DNA from: Mycobacterium parascrofulaceum ATCC BAA-614
GTDB lineage: Bacteria; Actinomycetota; Actinomycetes; Mycobacteriales; Mycobacteriaceae
Length of the DNA: 53,552 nt
Direction: 5' to 3'
Assembly (NCBI RefSeq): GCF_000164135.1
Contig: NZ_GG770553.1
Location: 1,944,467-1,998,018, forward strand
The notes under the pieces were generated by a model. It was not told where the DNA came from. It searched no databases and saw only the letters and a program-made list of their open reading frames with translations. Positions 9,085 through 16,129 of the stretch are shown here, in pieces. Position 1 is the stretch's first letter; the number at the start of each line of letters is the position of its first letter. The position numbers and the translations under genes are program-made.

Positions 9085-9855
9085 ATGAGCCAGCTGCACG
9101 CCAAGGCGGTGGTAGTGGGCGTCAACGGCTCTCGCGCCGCGGTGAACGCCGCGAAATGGGCGATCGACGAGGCGATAGCCCGGCAGCTGCCGCTGCGCCT
9201 GGTGTACGTCATCCCGCGCCGGGAGAAGCACCGTGAACCGGCGACGTCCTCCGAATGGGAGGTGGAGCGCGGCGAAATCGCGCTGGCCGAAGCGGAATCC
9301 GCCGTGCAGAGCGAGCGGAAGCCGGTCGAGATCGAGACGGCGATCCGCTCCGGCGCTCCCGGGCAGGCGTTGATCGACCAATCCGAGGACGCGGCCCTGG
9401 TCTGTGTCGGCACCGCCCGGCGGGGATGGGCCTCCGACGGGCTGTTGGGCCCGACCGCGACGGACCTGGTGGCGCGCGCGCACTGTCCGGTCGCGATCAT
9501 TCGTACCGACCCCGACGGGTCGCCGACGGGGCTCGGCGTGATCGCCGTCGTGCTCAACGACGAGCCCGACAACGACGAGGTGGTGCACCAGGCCATGGAG
9601 GAAGGCCGGCGCCGCCACGCCACCGTGCGGCAGATCGACCGGCGGCTCAACAGCTGGGTCCGGCGATATCCGGATGTACACGTTCAGACCGTCGCGGCGG
9701 GGACGGGCGCGAAACCCAGCGGAAAGCCCGGGGGCAGAATCGAACTGGCCGTCGTGGGCAGTGCCGATGCCGACGAGATGGCCGGGCTGGCCACCCCGAA
9801 CTGCCATCCGATCGTCGGCTACCCCGACTGTTCGGTGCTTGTGGTCCGCCACTGA
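9085..9855 (+). CDS. Universal stress protein, Rv2028c/Rv3134c-like
   Basis: The 256-residue protein has one recognisable UspA domain (VVVGVNGSRAAVNAAKWAIDEA; CPVAII near residue 140) and a degenerate second half ending CSVLVVRH. The ATP motif G-2x-G-9x-G(S/T) is broken: it reads GTARRGWASDGLLGP, with Arg for the second Gly and Pro for the Ser, so nucleotide binding may be lost. A GGGAG site precedes ATG 9085. Its position after pfkB mirrors Rv2028c after Rv2029c in M. tuberculosis. The 68-bp gap to pfkB holds no convincing DosR box, so read-through is expected. Confidence 0.88.
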   Translation: MSQLHAKAVVVGVNGSRAAVNAAKWAIDEAIARQLPLRLVYVIPRREKHREPATSSEWEVERGEIALAEAESAVQSERKPVEIETAIRSGAPGQALIDQSEDAALVCVGTARRGWASDGLLGPTATDLVARAHCPVAIIRTDPDGSPTGLGVIAVVLNDEPDNDEVVHQAMEEGRRRHATVRQIDRRLNSWVRRYPDVHVQTVAAGTGAKPSGKPGGRIELAVVGSADADEMAGLATPNCHPIVGYPDCSVLVVRH

Positions 9856-9860
9856 CACCG

Positions 9861-10679
9861 ATGGCGGATTCAGTCATCACCCAGTCGATCGTCGCCGGTG
9901 TCGATGGTTCCAAAGCGGCGATCCGCGCGGCCCTGTGGGCGGTCGACGAGGCGGTGAGCCGGGGTGTTCCGCTGCGCCTGCTGCATGCGACCGACCCCGA
10001 AGGCGGTGAAGCGGCCGCCGAGCTTGCGGTCCGGCACGCGGTCACGGCGATCCGCGCGACGGGCAAGCCGGTGCGGGTCGAAACGGAGATCGCCCCCGGG
10101 CCCGCGGTCGGGTCGCTCATCCGCTCCTCGGCCTCGGCGGCCATGGTCTGCGTCGGGGCGGTCGGGCTACGCCACTTTCAACCGGGGCGGGTCGGCTCGA
10201 CCGCCGCCGCCCTCGCGATCTCGGCGCACTGCCCGGTGGCGATCGTCCGCGGCGGCGACGGTCGCCGCGACCACCCCGAAGGGAAGACGATCGTCGAGAT
10301 CGACGGGTCGCCGGACTCGGTGCTGCTGGCCGCGTCCGTCGAGGAGGCCCTGCTGCGCGACGCCGCCCTGCAGGCGATCGTCTCGCGGCGCGCCGGGCCC
10401 GCCGAACGCGGCGACACCGAGGCCGACCGGCGCGCGCTCGCCGACCTCGATCGCCGGCTGGCCCGATGGAAGCGCCGCCATCCGCGGCTGCGGGTCGAAT
10501 CGGTGGCGGTGCACGCCGGGCTGCTGGACTACCCGGCCGGCCACCGCGGTCCGGTCGGGTTGGTGATCGTCGGCGCCCACGATCGCCGGCATGTGGCCGA
10601 GCTGGTCGGACCGGCCGGCAGTTCGGTGATGCAGGACGCCAACTGTTCGCTTCTGATCGTGAATCGGCGGCACTTGTGA
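9861..10679 (+). CDS. Universal stress protein preceding devR (Rv3134c-like)
   Basis: The 272-residue UspA-family protein resembles M. tuberculosis Rv3134c, the first gene of the Rv3134c-devR-devS operon. Visible are [24 protein letters not shown] and an intact G-2x-G-9x-G-S motif ([15 protein letters not shown]), followed by CPVAIV. The second half is a degenerate Usp fold ending [13 protein letters not shown]. It starts 5 bp after the previous usp gene and ends 61 bp before devR. The two adjacent usp genes look like an old tandem duplication, or a join of the Rv2028c and Rv3134c gene neighbourhoods. Confidence 0.88.
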   Translation: MADSVITQSIVAGVDGSKAAIRAALWAVDEAVSRGVPLRLLHATDPEGGEAAAELAVRHAVTAIRATGKPVRVETEIAPGPAVGSLIRSSASAAMVCVGAVGLRHFQPGRVGSTAAALAISAHCPVAIVRGGDGRRDHPEGKTIVEIDGSPDSVLLAASVEEALLRDAALQAIVSRRAGPAERGDTEADRRALADLDRRLARWKRRHPRLRVESVAVHAGLLDYPAGHRGPVGLVIVGAHDRRHVAELVGPAGSSVMQDANCSLLIVNRRHL

Positions 10680-10740
10680 GGCCGCCCGGTCACCGGATGT
10701 GGGATATTGGGCCGGGGGCGAACGGCAGGAAGGGTCCGTA

Positions 10741-11412
10741 GTGGTCAAGGTTTTCCTGGTCGACGACCACGAAGTCGTGCGGCGCGGTCTCGCCGACCTC
10801 CTGGCCTCGGATCCCGAGCTGGAGATCGTCGGCGAGGCGGGCTCCGTCTCCGAAGCCAAGGCGCGCATCCCGGCGCTGCAGCCCGACGTCGCGGTGCTCG
10901 ACGTGCGGCTTCCGGACGGAAACGGCATCGAGCTGTGCCGCGACCTGGTGTCCGACCATCCCGACCTGCGCTGCCTGATGCTGACGTCGTTCACCTCCGA
11001 CGAGGCGATGCTCGAGGCGATCCTGGCCGGCGCCAGCGGCTACGTCGTCAAGGACATCAAGGGCATGGAGCTGGCCCACGCCATCAAGGAGGTGGGCGCC
11101 GGCAAATCGCTGCTGGACAACCGGGCGGCGGCGGCGCTGATGGCCAAGCTGCGCGGCGCGGCGGAGCGCGAAGACCCGCTGTCCGGGCTCACCGAGCAGG
11201 AGCGCACGCTGTTGGGGCTGCTCAGCGAGGGCCTGACCAACAGGCAGATCGCCGCCCGGATGTTCCTCGCCGAGAAGACGGTGAAGAACTACGTCTCGCG
11301 GCTGCTGGCCAAGCTCGGCATGGAGCGCCGCACCCAGGCGGCGGTGTTCGCCTCCAAACTGGACCAGCGGCCCGGCCATCCCCAGCCGCCGGAGCCGACG
11401 CCGCCCGCCTGA
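10741..11412 (+). CDS. devR: Hypoxia/NO response regulator DevR (DosR), NarL family
   Basis: The 223-residue regulator has a receiver domain (D8, D9 and phospho-acceptor D54 in [20 protein letters not shown]) and a LuxR/NarL DNA-binding domain ([18 protein letters not shown], then [21 protein letters not shown]). The recognition-helix region matches M. tuberculosis DevR as I remember it. That supports use of the same operator consensus and makes the DosR boxes in this window meaningful. GTG 10741 is chosen because [13 protein letters not shown] matches the family start and AGGAAGGG lies 8 bp upstream. It lies downstream of the DosR boxes at 5836-5877 and two usp genes, so autoregulation is likely. 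Confidence 0.95.
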   Translation: MVKVFLVDDHEVVRRGLADLLASDPELEIVGEAGSVSEAKARIPALQPDVAVLDVRLPDGNGIELCRDLVSDHPDLRCLMLTSFTSDEAMLEAILAGASGYVVKDIKGMELAHAIKEVGAGKSLLDNRAAAALMAKLRGAAEREDPLSGLTEQERTLLGLLSEGLTNRQIAARMFLAEKTVKNYVSRLLAKLGMERRTQAAVFASKLDQRPGHPQPPEPTPPA

Positions 11413-11453
11413 CGGGGGACACGACGCGCACGCGGTCGACCACAAGTCTTCGC

Positions 11454-11482
11454 TTGGGCGCTTGACAATTTGTGTTTAGGCT
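11454..11482 (+). promoter_or_regulatory. Candidate sigma-A-like promoter of the devS gene
   Basis: TTGGGC (11454-11459) and TAGGCT (11477-11482) are separated by 17 bp, which predicts a transcript start near 11489. That falls after the in-frame ATG 11485 and before GTG 11536, supporting the latter as the translation start. A TTGACA lies at 11462-11467 but has no good -10 at the right distance. Confidence 0.45.
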
Positions 11483-11535
11483 GAATGCGCCATCTGAAAT
11501 TGCGGCGCATTCGAAGTGGGGTGGAGGCTGTCGGG

Positions 11536-13245
11536 GTGACGAGCGACGATAGCGGCTCGGCATTCGCCGGGCTCGGCCAGCGTGGCCTGGTCAGCCGGAT
11601 GCACGAGCAGCTCGACGAGTTGCTGGCCGCCCGGGATCAGATGGAGCAGCTGCTCCGGGTCATCGTCGAGATCGGCGCCGGACTCGACCTCAACGCCACG
11701 CTGCACCGGATCATCGGCGCGGCCAGGAGGTTGACCTCAGCCCCCTACGGGGCGCTGGCCATCCGGGATCCCGACGGCAACCTGTTGTCGTTCGTCCACG
11801 AGGGGATGGACCCTGACACCGTGTCGCGCATCGGACCCCTGCCGGTGGGTAAGGGCCTGCTGAGCCTGTCGCTGCTGGACACGCCGGCCCTGCGGATGGA
11901 CGACCTGACCAACCACCCGGCCTCGGCCGGATTTCCCGAGCACCACCCGCCGATGCGCGCCTTCCTCGCGGTGCCGATCACCATCCGCGAGACGGTGTTC
12001 GGCAACCTCTACCTCACCCACGTCGATCCCGAGCGGGTGTTTTCCGAGTCCGACGAGGTGGCCGCCCGCGCCCTGGCGTTCGCCGCCGCGGTCGCCATCG
12101 ACAACGCGCAGGTGTTCGAGCGCGAGCGGACGGCCGTGAAGTGGATGGAGGCCAGCCGCGAGATCACGACCGCGCTGCTGTCCAGGCCGGAGCCGCACCG
12201 CCGCCCGCTGCAGGTGATCGCGGAAAGCGCCCGGACCCTGACCGACGCCGAGCAGGCGATCGTCCTGGTGCCCGCCGACCCCGACCTGCCCGACGACGAG
12301 GTGGACACCCTGGTGGTGTCGGCCGCGGTGGGTCTGCACGCCGCCGAGGTGGTCGGTCAGCGCGTCCCGGTGGACGCCTCGACCAGCGGCGCGGTGTTCC
12401 GCTCCGGCCGGCCGATGATCACCGAGACGCTCCGGTATCCGATCCAGGCGTTCACCGACGTCGGGCAGCGTCCGGCCATCCTGATGCCGCTGCGCGCCCG
12501 CGAGGAAGTCGTCGGGGTGATCGCCATCGCCCGCGGCGCCGACGAGCCGCCCTTCGACGACAGCTACCTGGATCTGGTCAGCGATTTCGCCACGCACGCC
12601 GCGATCGCGCTGGTGCTGGCCTCGGCCCGCGAAGACGCGCGCCGGCTGACCATCCTGGCCGAGCGGGAGCGGATCGCGCACGACCTGCACGACCACGTCA
12701 TCCAGCGGCTCTTCGCCGCCGGCATGGATTTGCAGGGGACGCTGGCGCGGGCGCGCTCCCCGGAGGTGGCCGAGCGGCTCAACCGCACGCTGGACGACCT
12801 GCAGACCATCATCGAGGAGATCCGCACCACGATCTTCCAGCTGAAATCCCCGTCGGGTAAGAGCGACTTCCGGTACCGCATCCAGCAGGTGGTCGCCGAC
12901 CTGACCGAGGACCGCGACATCGTGACCACCGTGCGCATGCACGGGCCCATGACCGCCGTCGGCGGCGAGCTGGCCGACCACGCCGAGGCGGTGACCGCGG
13001 AAGCCGTCAGCAACTCGTTGCGCCATTCGGGTGCGACGCGGCTGACCGTCGAGATCAGCGTCGCCGACATGTTCGTCCTCGACATCGTCGACAACGGCTC
13101 CGGCATACCCGACGGCAACACCCGGCACAGCGGCCTGGCCAACATGAAGCGCCGCGCCGAGCGGCTGGGCGGCGCCTGCGAGATCACCGGGCCCCCGGAG
13201 GGCGGCACCCGGGTGCACTGGGTCGCCCCGCTCATCGACCAGTAG
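11536..13245 (+). CDS. devS: Heme-GAF sensor histidine kinase, DevS/DosT type
   Basis: The 569-residue kinase has GAF-A (~45-200), GAF-B (~215-360), a dimerisation/H-box and an HATPase. GAF-A keeps the probable heme ligand H137 in EHHPPMRAF and the distal Tyr Y159 in FGNLYLT, at the spacing of M. tuberculosis DevS H149/Y171. The H-box ERERIAHDLHDHVIQRLF has phospho-acceptor H385. N-box (EAVSNSLRH), G1 (DNGSGIP) and G2 (GLANMKRRAE) follow. It would sense O2/NO/CO and phosphorylate DevR. GTG 11536 has GGAGG 8 bp upstream; ATG 11485 would add 17 residues but lacks a ribosome site. It is separated from devR by 123 bp, instead of the near-contiguous arrangement known in M. tuberculosis. Confidence 0.9.
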   Translation: MTSDDSGSAFAGLGQRGLVSRMHEQLDELLAARDQMEQLLRVIVEIGAGLDLNATLHRIIGAARRLTSAPYGALAIRDPDGNLLSFVHEGMDPDTVSRIGPLPVGKGLLSLSLLDTPALRMDDLTNHPASAGFPEHHPPMRAFLAVPITIRETVFGNLYLTHVDPERVFSESDEVAARALAFAAAVAIDNAQVFERERTAVKWMEASREITTALLSRPEPHRRPLQVIAESARTLTDAEQAIVLVPADPDLPDDEVDTLVVSAAVGLHAAEVVGQRVPVDASTSGAVFRSGRPMITETLRYPIQAFTDVGQRPAILMPLRAREEVVGVIAIARGADEPPFDDSYLDLVSDFATHAAIALVLASAREDARRLTILAERERIAHDLHDHVIQRLFAAGMDLQGTLARARSPEVAERLNRTLDDLQTIIEEIRTTIFQLKSPSGKSDFRYRIQQVVADLTEDRDIVTTVRMHGPMTAVGGELADHAEAVTAEAVSNSLRHSGATRLTVEISVADMFVLDIVDNGSGIPDGNTRHSGLANMKRRAERLGGACEITGPPEGGTRVHWVAPLIDQ

Positions 13246-13256
13246 TGCCCGCGCGC

Positions 13257-13298
13257 GACGGGACCAACGGGCGCGGCCGTGGGGTCCAACGGCCCTGC
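13257..13298 (+). promoter_or_regulatory. Tandem DosR boxes upstream of the GNAT-usp-STAS unit
   Basis: The boxes are GACGGGACCAACGGGCGCGG (13257-13276) and GTGGGGTCCAACGGCCCTGC (13279-13298), exactly 22 bp apart. Both carry the GGxxC-CAACGG core common in natural DosR sites. The proximal box ends 32 bp before the GTG at 13331, so the transcript may have a very short leader. Confidence 0.78.
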
Positions 13299-13330
13299 CG
13301 GGCCGCGTCGCCCCGGTTTAACGTGGCATC

Positions 13331-13864
13331 GTGAGTGATCGCCCGGTGGACGTCGCCACCACGGCCCGGCTGCTCGACGGGCGGGTGGTGTCGTTGCGGC
13401 CGCTGACCGTGGCCGACGCGGAGGCCGTCCTGGCGCTGCACCAGCACCTGTCCGACCACGACCGATATTTCCGGTTCTTCACGCTGCAGCTGTCGCCGCT
13501 GCACGACCTCGTCGGCAAGCTGACCGAGCCCGCGGATGGGTTGTACGCCCTCGGCGCCTTCGACGGGGACCGGCTGATCGGAGTCGCGCACTGCGTCGTC
13601 GTCGACGACCCGAAGGTCGCCGAGGTCGCGATCGTGGTCGCCCACCAAGACCACTCGGTGGGCGTGGGGACGGCCCTGCTCAAGCACCTGGCCCCCATCG
13701 CCCGGGCGCACGGGGTCACGCGGTTCGTCGCGGACGTCCTCGGCGAGAACCACCTCATGCTCACGGTCTTCTTCGACCTCGGCTGGCCTTGCCGGCCAAT
13801 CGATTACGGAGCCATTCGGCACCTCGAGATCGAGCTACCGGAGTTCGACGGGGCGCCGGCGTAG
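13331..13864 (+). CDS. GNAT-family N-acetyltransferase
   Basis: The 177-residue single-domain GNAT has LRPLTVADAEAVLALHQHLS at the start and the acetyl-CoA pyrophosphate-loop motif VVAHQDHSVGVGTALLKHL around residues 98-116. It resembles the acetyltransferase domain of mycobacterial protein-lysine acetyltransferases (PatA/Rv0998 group) but lacks the cyclic-nucleotide-binding domain. Protein acetylation is therefore possible but unproven. It is first in a unit with a usp gene (12 bp downstream) and a STAS-like gene, behind tandem DosR boxes. The start is a GTG; the next in-frame candidates would cut the beta-1 strand. Confidence 0.85.
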   Translation: MSDRPVDVATTARLLDGRVVSLRPLTVADAEAVLALHQHLSDHDRYFRFFTLQLSPLHDLVGKLTEPADGLYALGAFDGDRLIGVAHCVVVDDPKVAEVAIVVAHQDHSVGVGTALLKHLAPIARAHGVTRFVADVLGENHLMLTVFFDLGWPCRPIDYGAIRHLEIELPEFDGAPA

Positions 13865-13875
13865 AGGAGCGGAAC

Positions 13876-14754
13876 ATGGCGGGAAGCGCGAAAAAATACG
13901 GGGTACTGGTGTGTGTCGACGGGTCGGCCGCGTCCGACGCCGCCGTCGCGTGGGGGACACGCGAGGCCATCATGCGTGACCTGCCCATCACGCTGATGCA
14001 CGCCGTGCCGCCCGTGGTGGTGGGCTGGCCGGTGGGCCAACTCTATGCCGACATGCCCGAATGGCAGCGGGACAGCGCCCGGCATGTCATCGACCAGGCC
14101 CGCAAGGCGCTCAACGCGAGCCTGGGCGATGCGAAACCGCCCGAAACACACACCGAGACGGTGTATTCGGCCATCGTTCCGGCGTTGATCGAGGCCTCCG
14201 ACGATGCCTGGGTGCTGGTCACCGGCAGCCAGGGGCTCGGTGCGATGGGCCGCTTGCTGCTCGGCTCGGTCACCGCGGGGCTCGTGCACTACGCCCACTG
14301 CCCGGTCGCGGTCATCCATTCCGACGGGGGCGCCGCCCCGGACCCCGGCGGGCCGGTGGTGCTGGGCATCGACGGATCCCCCGCCTCGGAGGCGGCCACC
14401 GCGCTGGCCTTCGACGAGGCCTCGCGCCGGCGGGTCGGGCTGGTGGCCGTCCACGTGTGGAGCGACGTGGGGGTGTTCCCGATTCTCGGCATGGACTGGC
14501 ATGACCGCGAGAAGGAGGCCCAGGAGGTACTCGGCGAGCGCCTGGCCGGCTGGCAGGAACGCTATCCCGACGTGCACGTGGAGCGGAAGCTGTTCTGCGA
14601 CAAGCCGTCCGACTGGTTGCTGAAGGAGTCCGAGCGCGCTCAGCTGGTGGTGGTCGGCAGCCGGGGCCGCGGCGGATTCCCCGGGATGTTGCTCGGCTCG
14701 GTGAGTTCGGCGGTGGCGCAGTCGGCGCGGGTGCCCGTGCTGGTGGTCCGGTGA
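13876..14754 (+). CDS. Tandem-domain universal stress protein (Rv2005c/Rv2623 type)
   Basis: The 292-residue protein has two complete UspA domains (~8-150 and ~160-292). Both keep the ATP motif G-2x-G-9x-G-S: GSQGLGAMGRLLLGS and GSRGRGGFPGMLLGS. This is the architecture of M. tuberculosis Rv2623/Rv2005c, where ATP binding by Rv2623 affects growth. A GAGGAGCGGA site precedes ATG 13876. It is the second gene of the DosR-box unit starting at 13331. It is more similar to the usp at 19953 than to the degenerate usp genes next to devR. Confidence 0.92.
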   Translation: MAGSAKKYGVLVCVDGSAASDAAVAWGTREAIMRDLPITLMHAVPPVVVGWPVGQLYADMPEWQRDSARHVIDQARKALNASLGDAKPPETHTETVYSAIVPALIEASDDAWVLVTGSQGLGAMGRLLLGSVTAGLVHYAHCPVAVIHSDGGAAPDPGGPVVLGIDGSPASEAATALAFDEASRRRVGLVAVHVWSDVGVFPILGMDWHDREKEAQEVLGERLAGWQERYPDVHVERKLFCDKPSDWLLKESERAQLVVVGSRGRGGFPGMLLGSVSSAVAQSARVPVLVVR

Positions 14755-14789
14755 CCGCGAAAGGCGCCGGCCGTGAGGGAGGCCGGTAG

Positions 14790-15158
14790 ATGATCGAACT
14801 GCTGCCGGGCATGCCGGAGAAGGTGATCGGCATCCGCGTGTCGGGCCGGCTGCGCGGCGACGAGCTGCACGACGTCAAACCCGACATCGACCGGGCGCTG
14901 CAGACGGGCGAGGTGCGGATCGTCGAGGTCATCGCGTCCGACTACGAGGGCTTCGGGCCCGGGGGATTCCTCGAGGACCTCAAGCTGGGTTTCGGCACCG
15001 TCCTGCCGCACCATTCGGCGTTCAAGCGGATTGCGGTGGTTTCCGACAAGGAGTGGGTCGGCCACGTCCTGCACGCGCTGGCGTGGCTGGTCCCCGGCGA
15101 GATCGCCGTCTTCGGGCTCGACGAGCTCGACCGTGCCGTCGGGTGGGCGGCCGGGTAG
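14790..15158 (+). CDS. STAS/SpoIIAA-like protein
   Basis: The 122-residue protein has the SpoIIAA-like pattern of small stand-alone STAS proteins: GIRVSGRLRGDELHDVKPDID near the N-terminus, VEVIASDYEGFGPGGFLEDL, FKRIAVVSDKEWVGHVLHAL and a C-terminal VFGLDELDRAVGW. The family has predicted lipid- or partner-binding roles but no firm function. GAGGGAGG precedes the ATG. It follows the usp gene by 35 bp and is probably the last gene of the DosR-box unit. It is convergent with the next usp gene, 7 bp away. Confidence 0.83.
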   Translation: MIELLPGMPEKVIGIRVSGRLRGDELHDVKPDIDRALQTGEVRIVEVIASDYEGFGPGGFLEDLKLGFGTVLPHHSAFKRIAVVSDKEWVGHVLHALAWLVPGEIAVFGLDELDRAVGWAAG

Positions 15159-15165
15159 TCCGCTG

Positions 15166-16008
15166 TCAGTCCCTTTGGTCGCCTTGGTGTCCTTGGTCGC
15201 GCACGACGAGCACCGAACAACCCTTGTGGCCGCCCGGGTGCGTGGTGATCGGGCCGACCATGCGGGCAACCTTGTCGGCGTCCTCGCTGCCCACCACCGC
15301 CAGTTGCACGGGTTCCTGTGTGTGCGTGAGGAATTCGGCTGCCCCGCGCCGGGCCGCGGCGGGCTGCACGTGCACCTCGCGATGCCGCGACACCCAGGGG
15401 CCGAGCCGGTGCTCCAGCTGGCGGTAGGGAATCTCACCGAGCCCCCACCGCCAGATTCCCAGCGCCAGGATCGGCGCCTCGCGAAGGCGCGCCTCGCGGA
15501 AGCCATGCTCGAGCACCGCGTCGTTGGTGGCCGATTCCCCGACGGTGACGGCAACGTATCCGCCGTCCTGCTCGGCGGCGTCGCGGCTGCTGCGGATGAC
15601 GGCGACCGGGCAGTGCGCCCGCCGCGCCACGGTGTCCGCGGTCGAGCCCAGCACCCTGCGGGCCACCCAGCCCGTGCCCACCGAGCCCACGCACACCATT
15701 GCGGCGTGCCGTGATTCGTCGATCAGCGCGCCCTCCGACGAACCGCGCACGACGTCACATTCGACCTTGACCGGCATGCCCGTGGCCTGCAGCGCCGCGT
15801 CGGCGGCCCGCAACGACGATTGGGCGTATTCGACGTCCAGGCTGTCGTCACCCGCTTCGCCCGCGCGCCGTTCGGGGATGGCGTGGATCAGCCGCAGCGG
15901 GACGTTGCGGCTGACGGCCTCGGTGGCCGCCCACTTGGCCGCGTTGATCGCGGCGTCCGAGCCGTCGATACCCACCACGATCCGCTGCGACGACTGCGGA
16001 TTGTTCAT
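15166..16008 (-). CDS. Universal stress protein (Rv3134c/Rv2028c-like)
   Basis: The 280-residue protein has an N-terminal UspA domain (RIVVGIDGSDAAINAAKWAATEAV; intact GSVGTGWVARRVLGS; CPVAVIR) and a divergent second half ending GCSVLVVRD. ATG 16008 has a perfect AGGAGG site 6 bp upstream. Its own DosR-like boxes lie at 16064-16105. It is closely related to the devR-adjacent usp genes and convergent with the STAS gene. Confidence 0.9.
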   Translation of the reverse strand: MNNPQSSQRIVVGIDGSDAAINAAKWAATEAVSRNVPLRLIHAIPERRAGEAGDDSLDVEYAQSSLRAADAALQATGMPVKVECDVVRGSSEGALIDESRHAAMVCVGSVGTGWVARRVLGSTADTVARRAHCPVAVIRSSRDAAEQDGGYVAVTVGESATNDAVLEHGFREARLREAPILALGIWRWGLGEIPYRQLEHRLGPWVSRHREVHVQPAAARRGAAEFLTHTQEPVQLAVVGSEDADKVARMVGPITTHPGGHKGCSVLVVRDQGHQGDQRD

Positions 16009-16063
16009 CGAATCCTCCTGTATGACCGGCCGTCCGGGCACCCCCGCCCGGCACTGGCCACGT

Positions 16064-16105
16064 TAGGGGGATGCGGCCCGGTTCAGCAGGGCCGTTCGGC
16101 CCCCG
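16064..16105 (-). promoter_or_regulatory. DosR-like boxes upstream of the minus-strand usp gene
   Basis: Read on the minus strand, 16086-16105 is CGGGGGCCGAACGGCCCTGC (GGGxC...GGCCC core). 16064-16083 is AACCGGGCCGCATCCCCCTA, a weaker match 22 bp nearer the gene. The nearer box ends 55 bp before ATG 16008, as at other DosR promoters here. Confidence 0.55.
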
Positions 16106-16114
16106 TTCGGGGGC
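16099..16114 (-). terminator. Hairpin just downstream of the otsB1-like gene
   Basis: GCCCCC-GAAC-GGGGGC forms a 6-bp all-GC stem with a GAAC tetraloop, 16 bp after the otsB1-like stop and overlapping the upstream DosR-like box. No U-tract follows, which is usual in mycobacteria. It could separate otsB1 transcription from the usp promoter. Confidence 0.4.
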
Positions 16115-16129
16115 ATAGGTCACCGGGGG

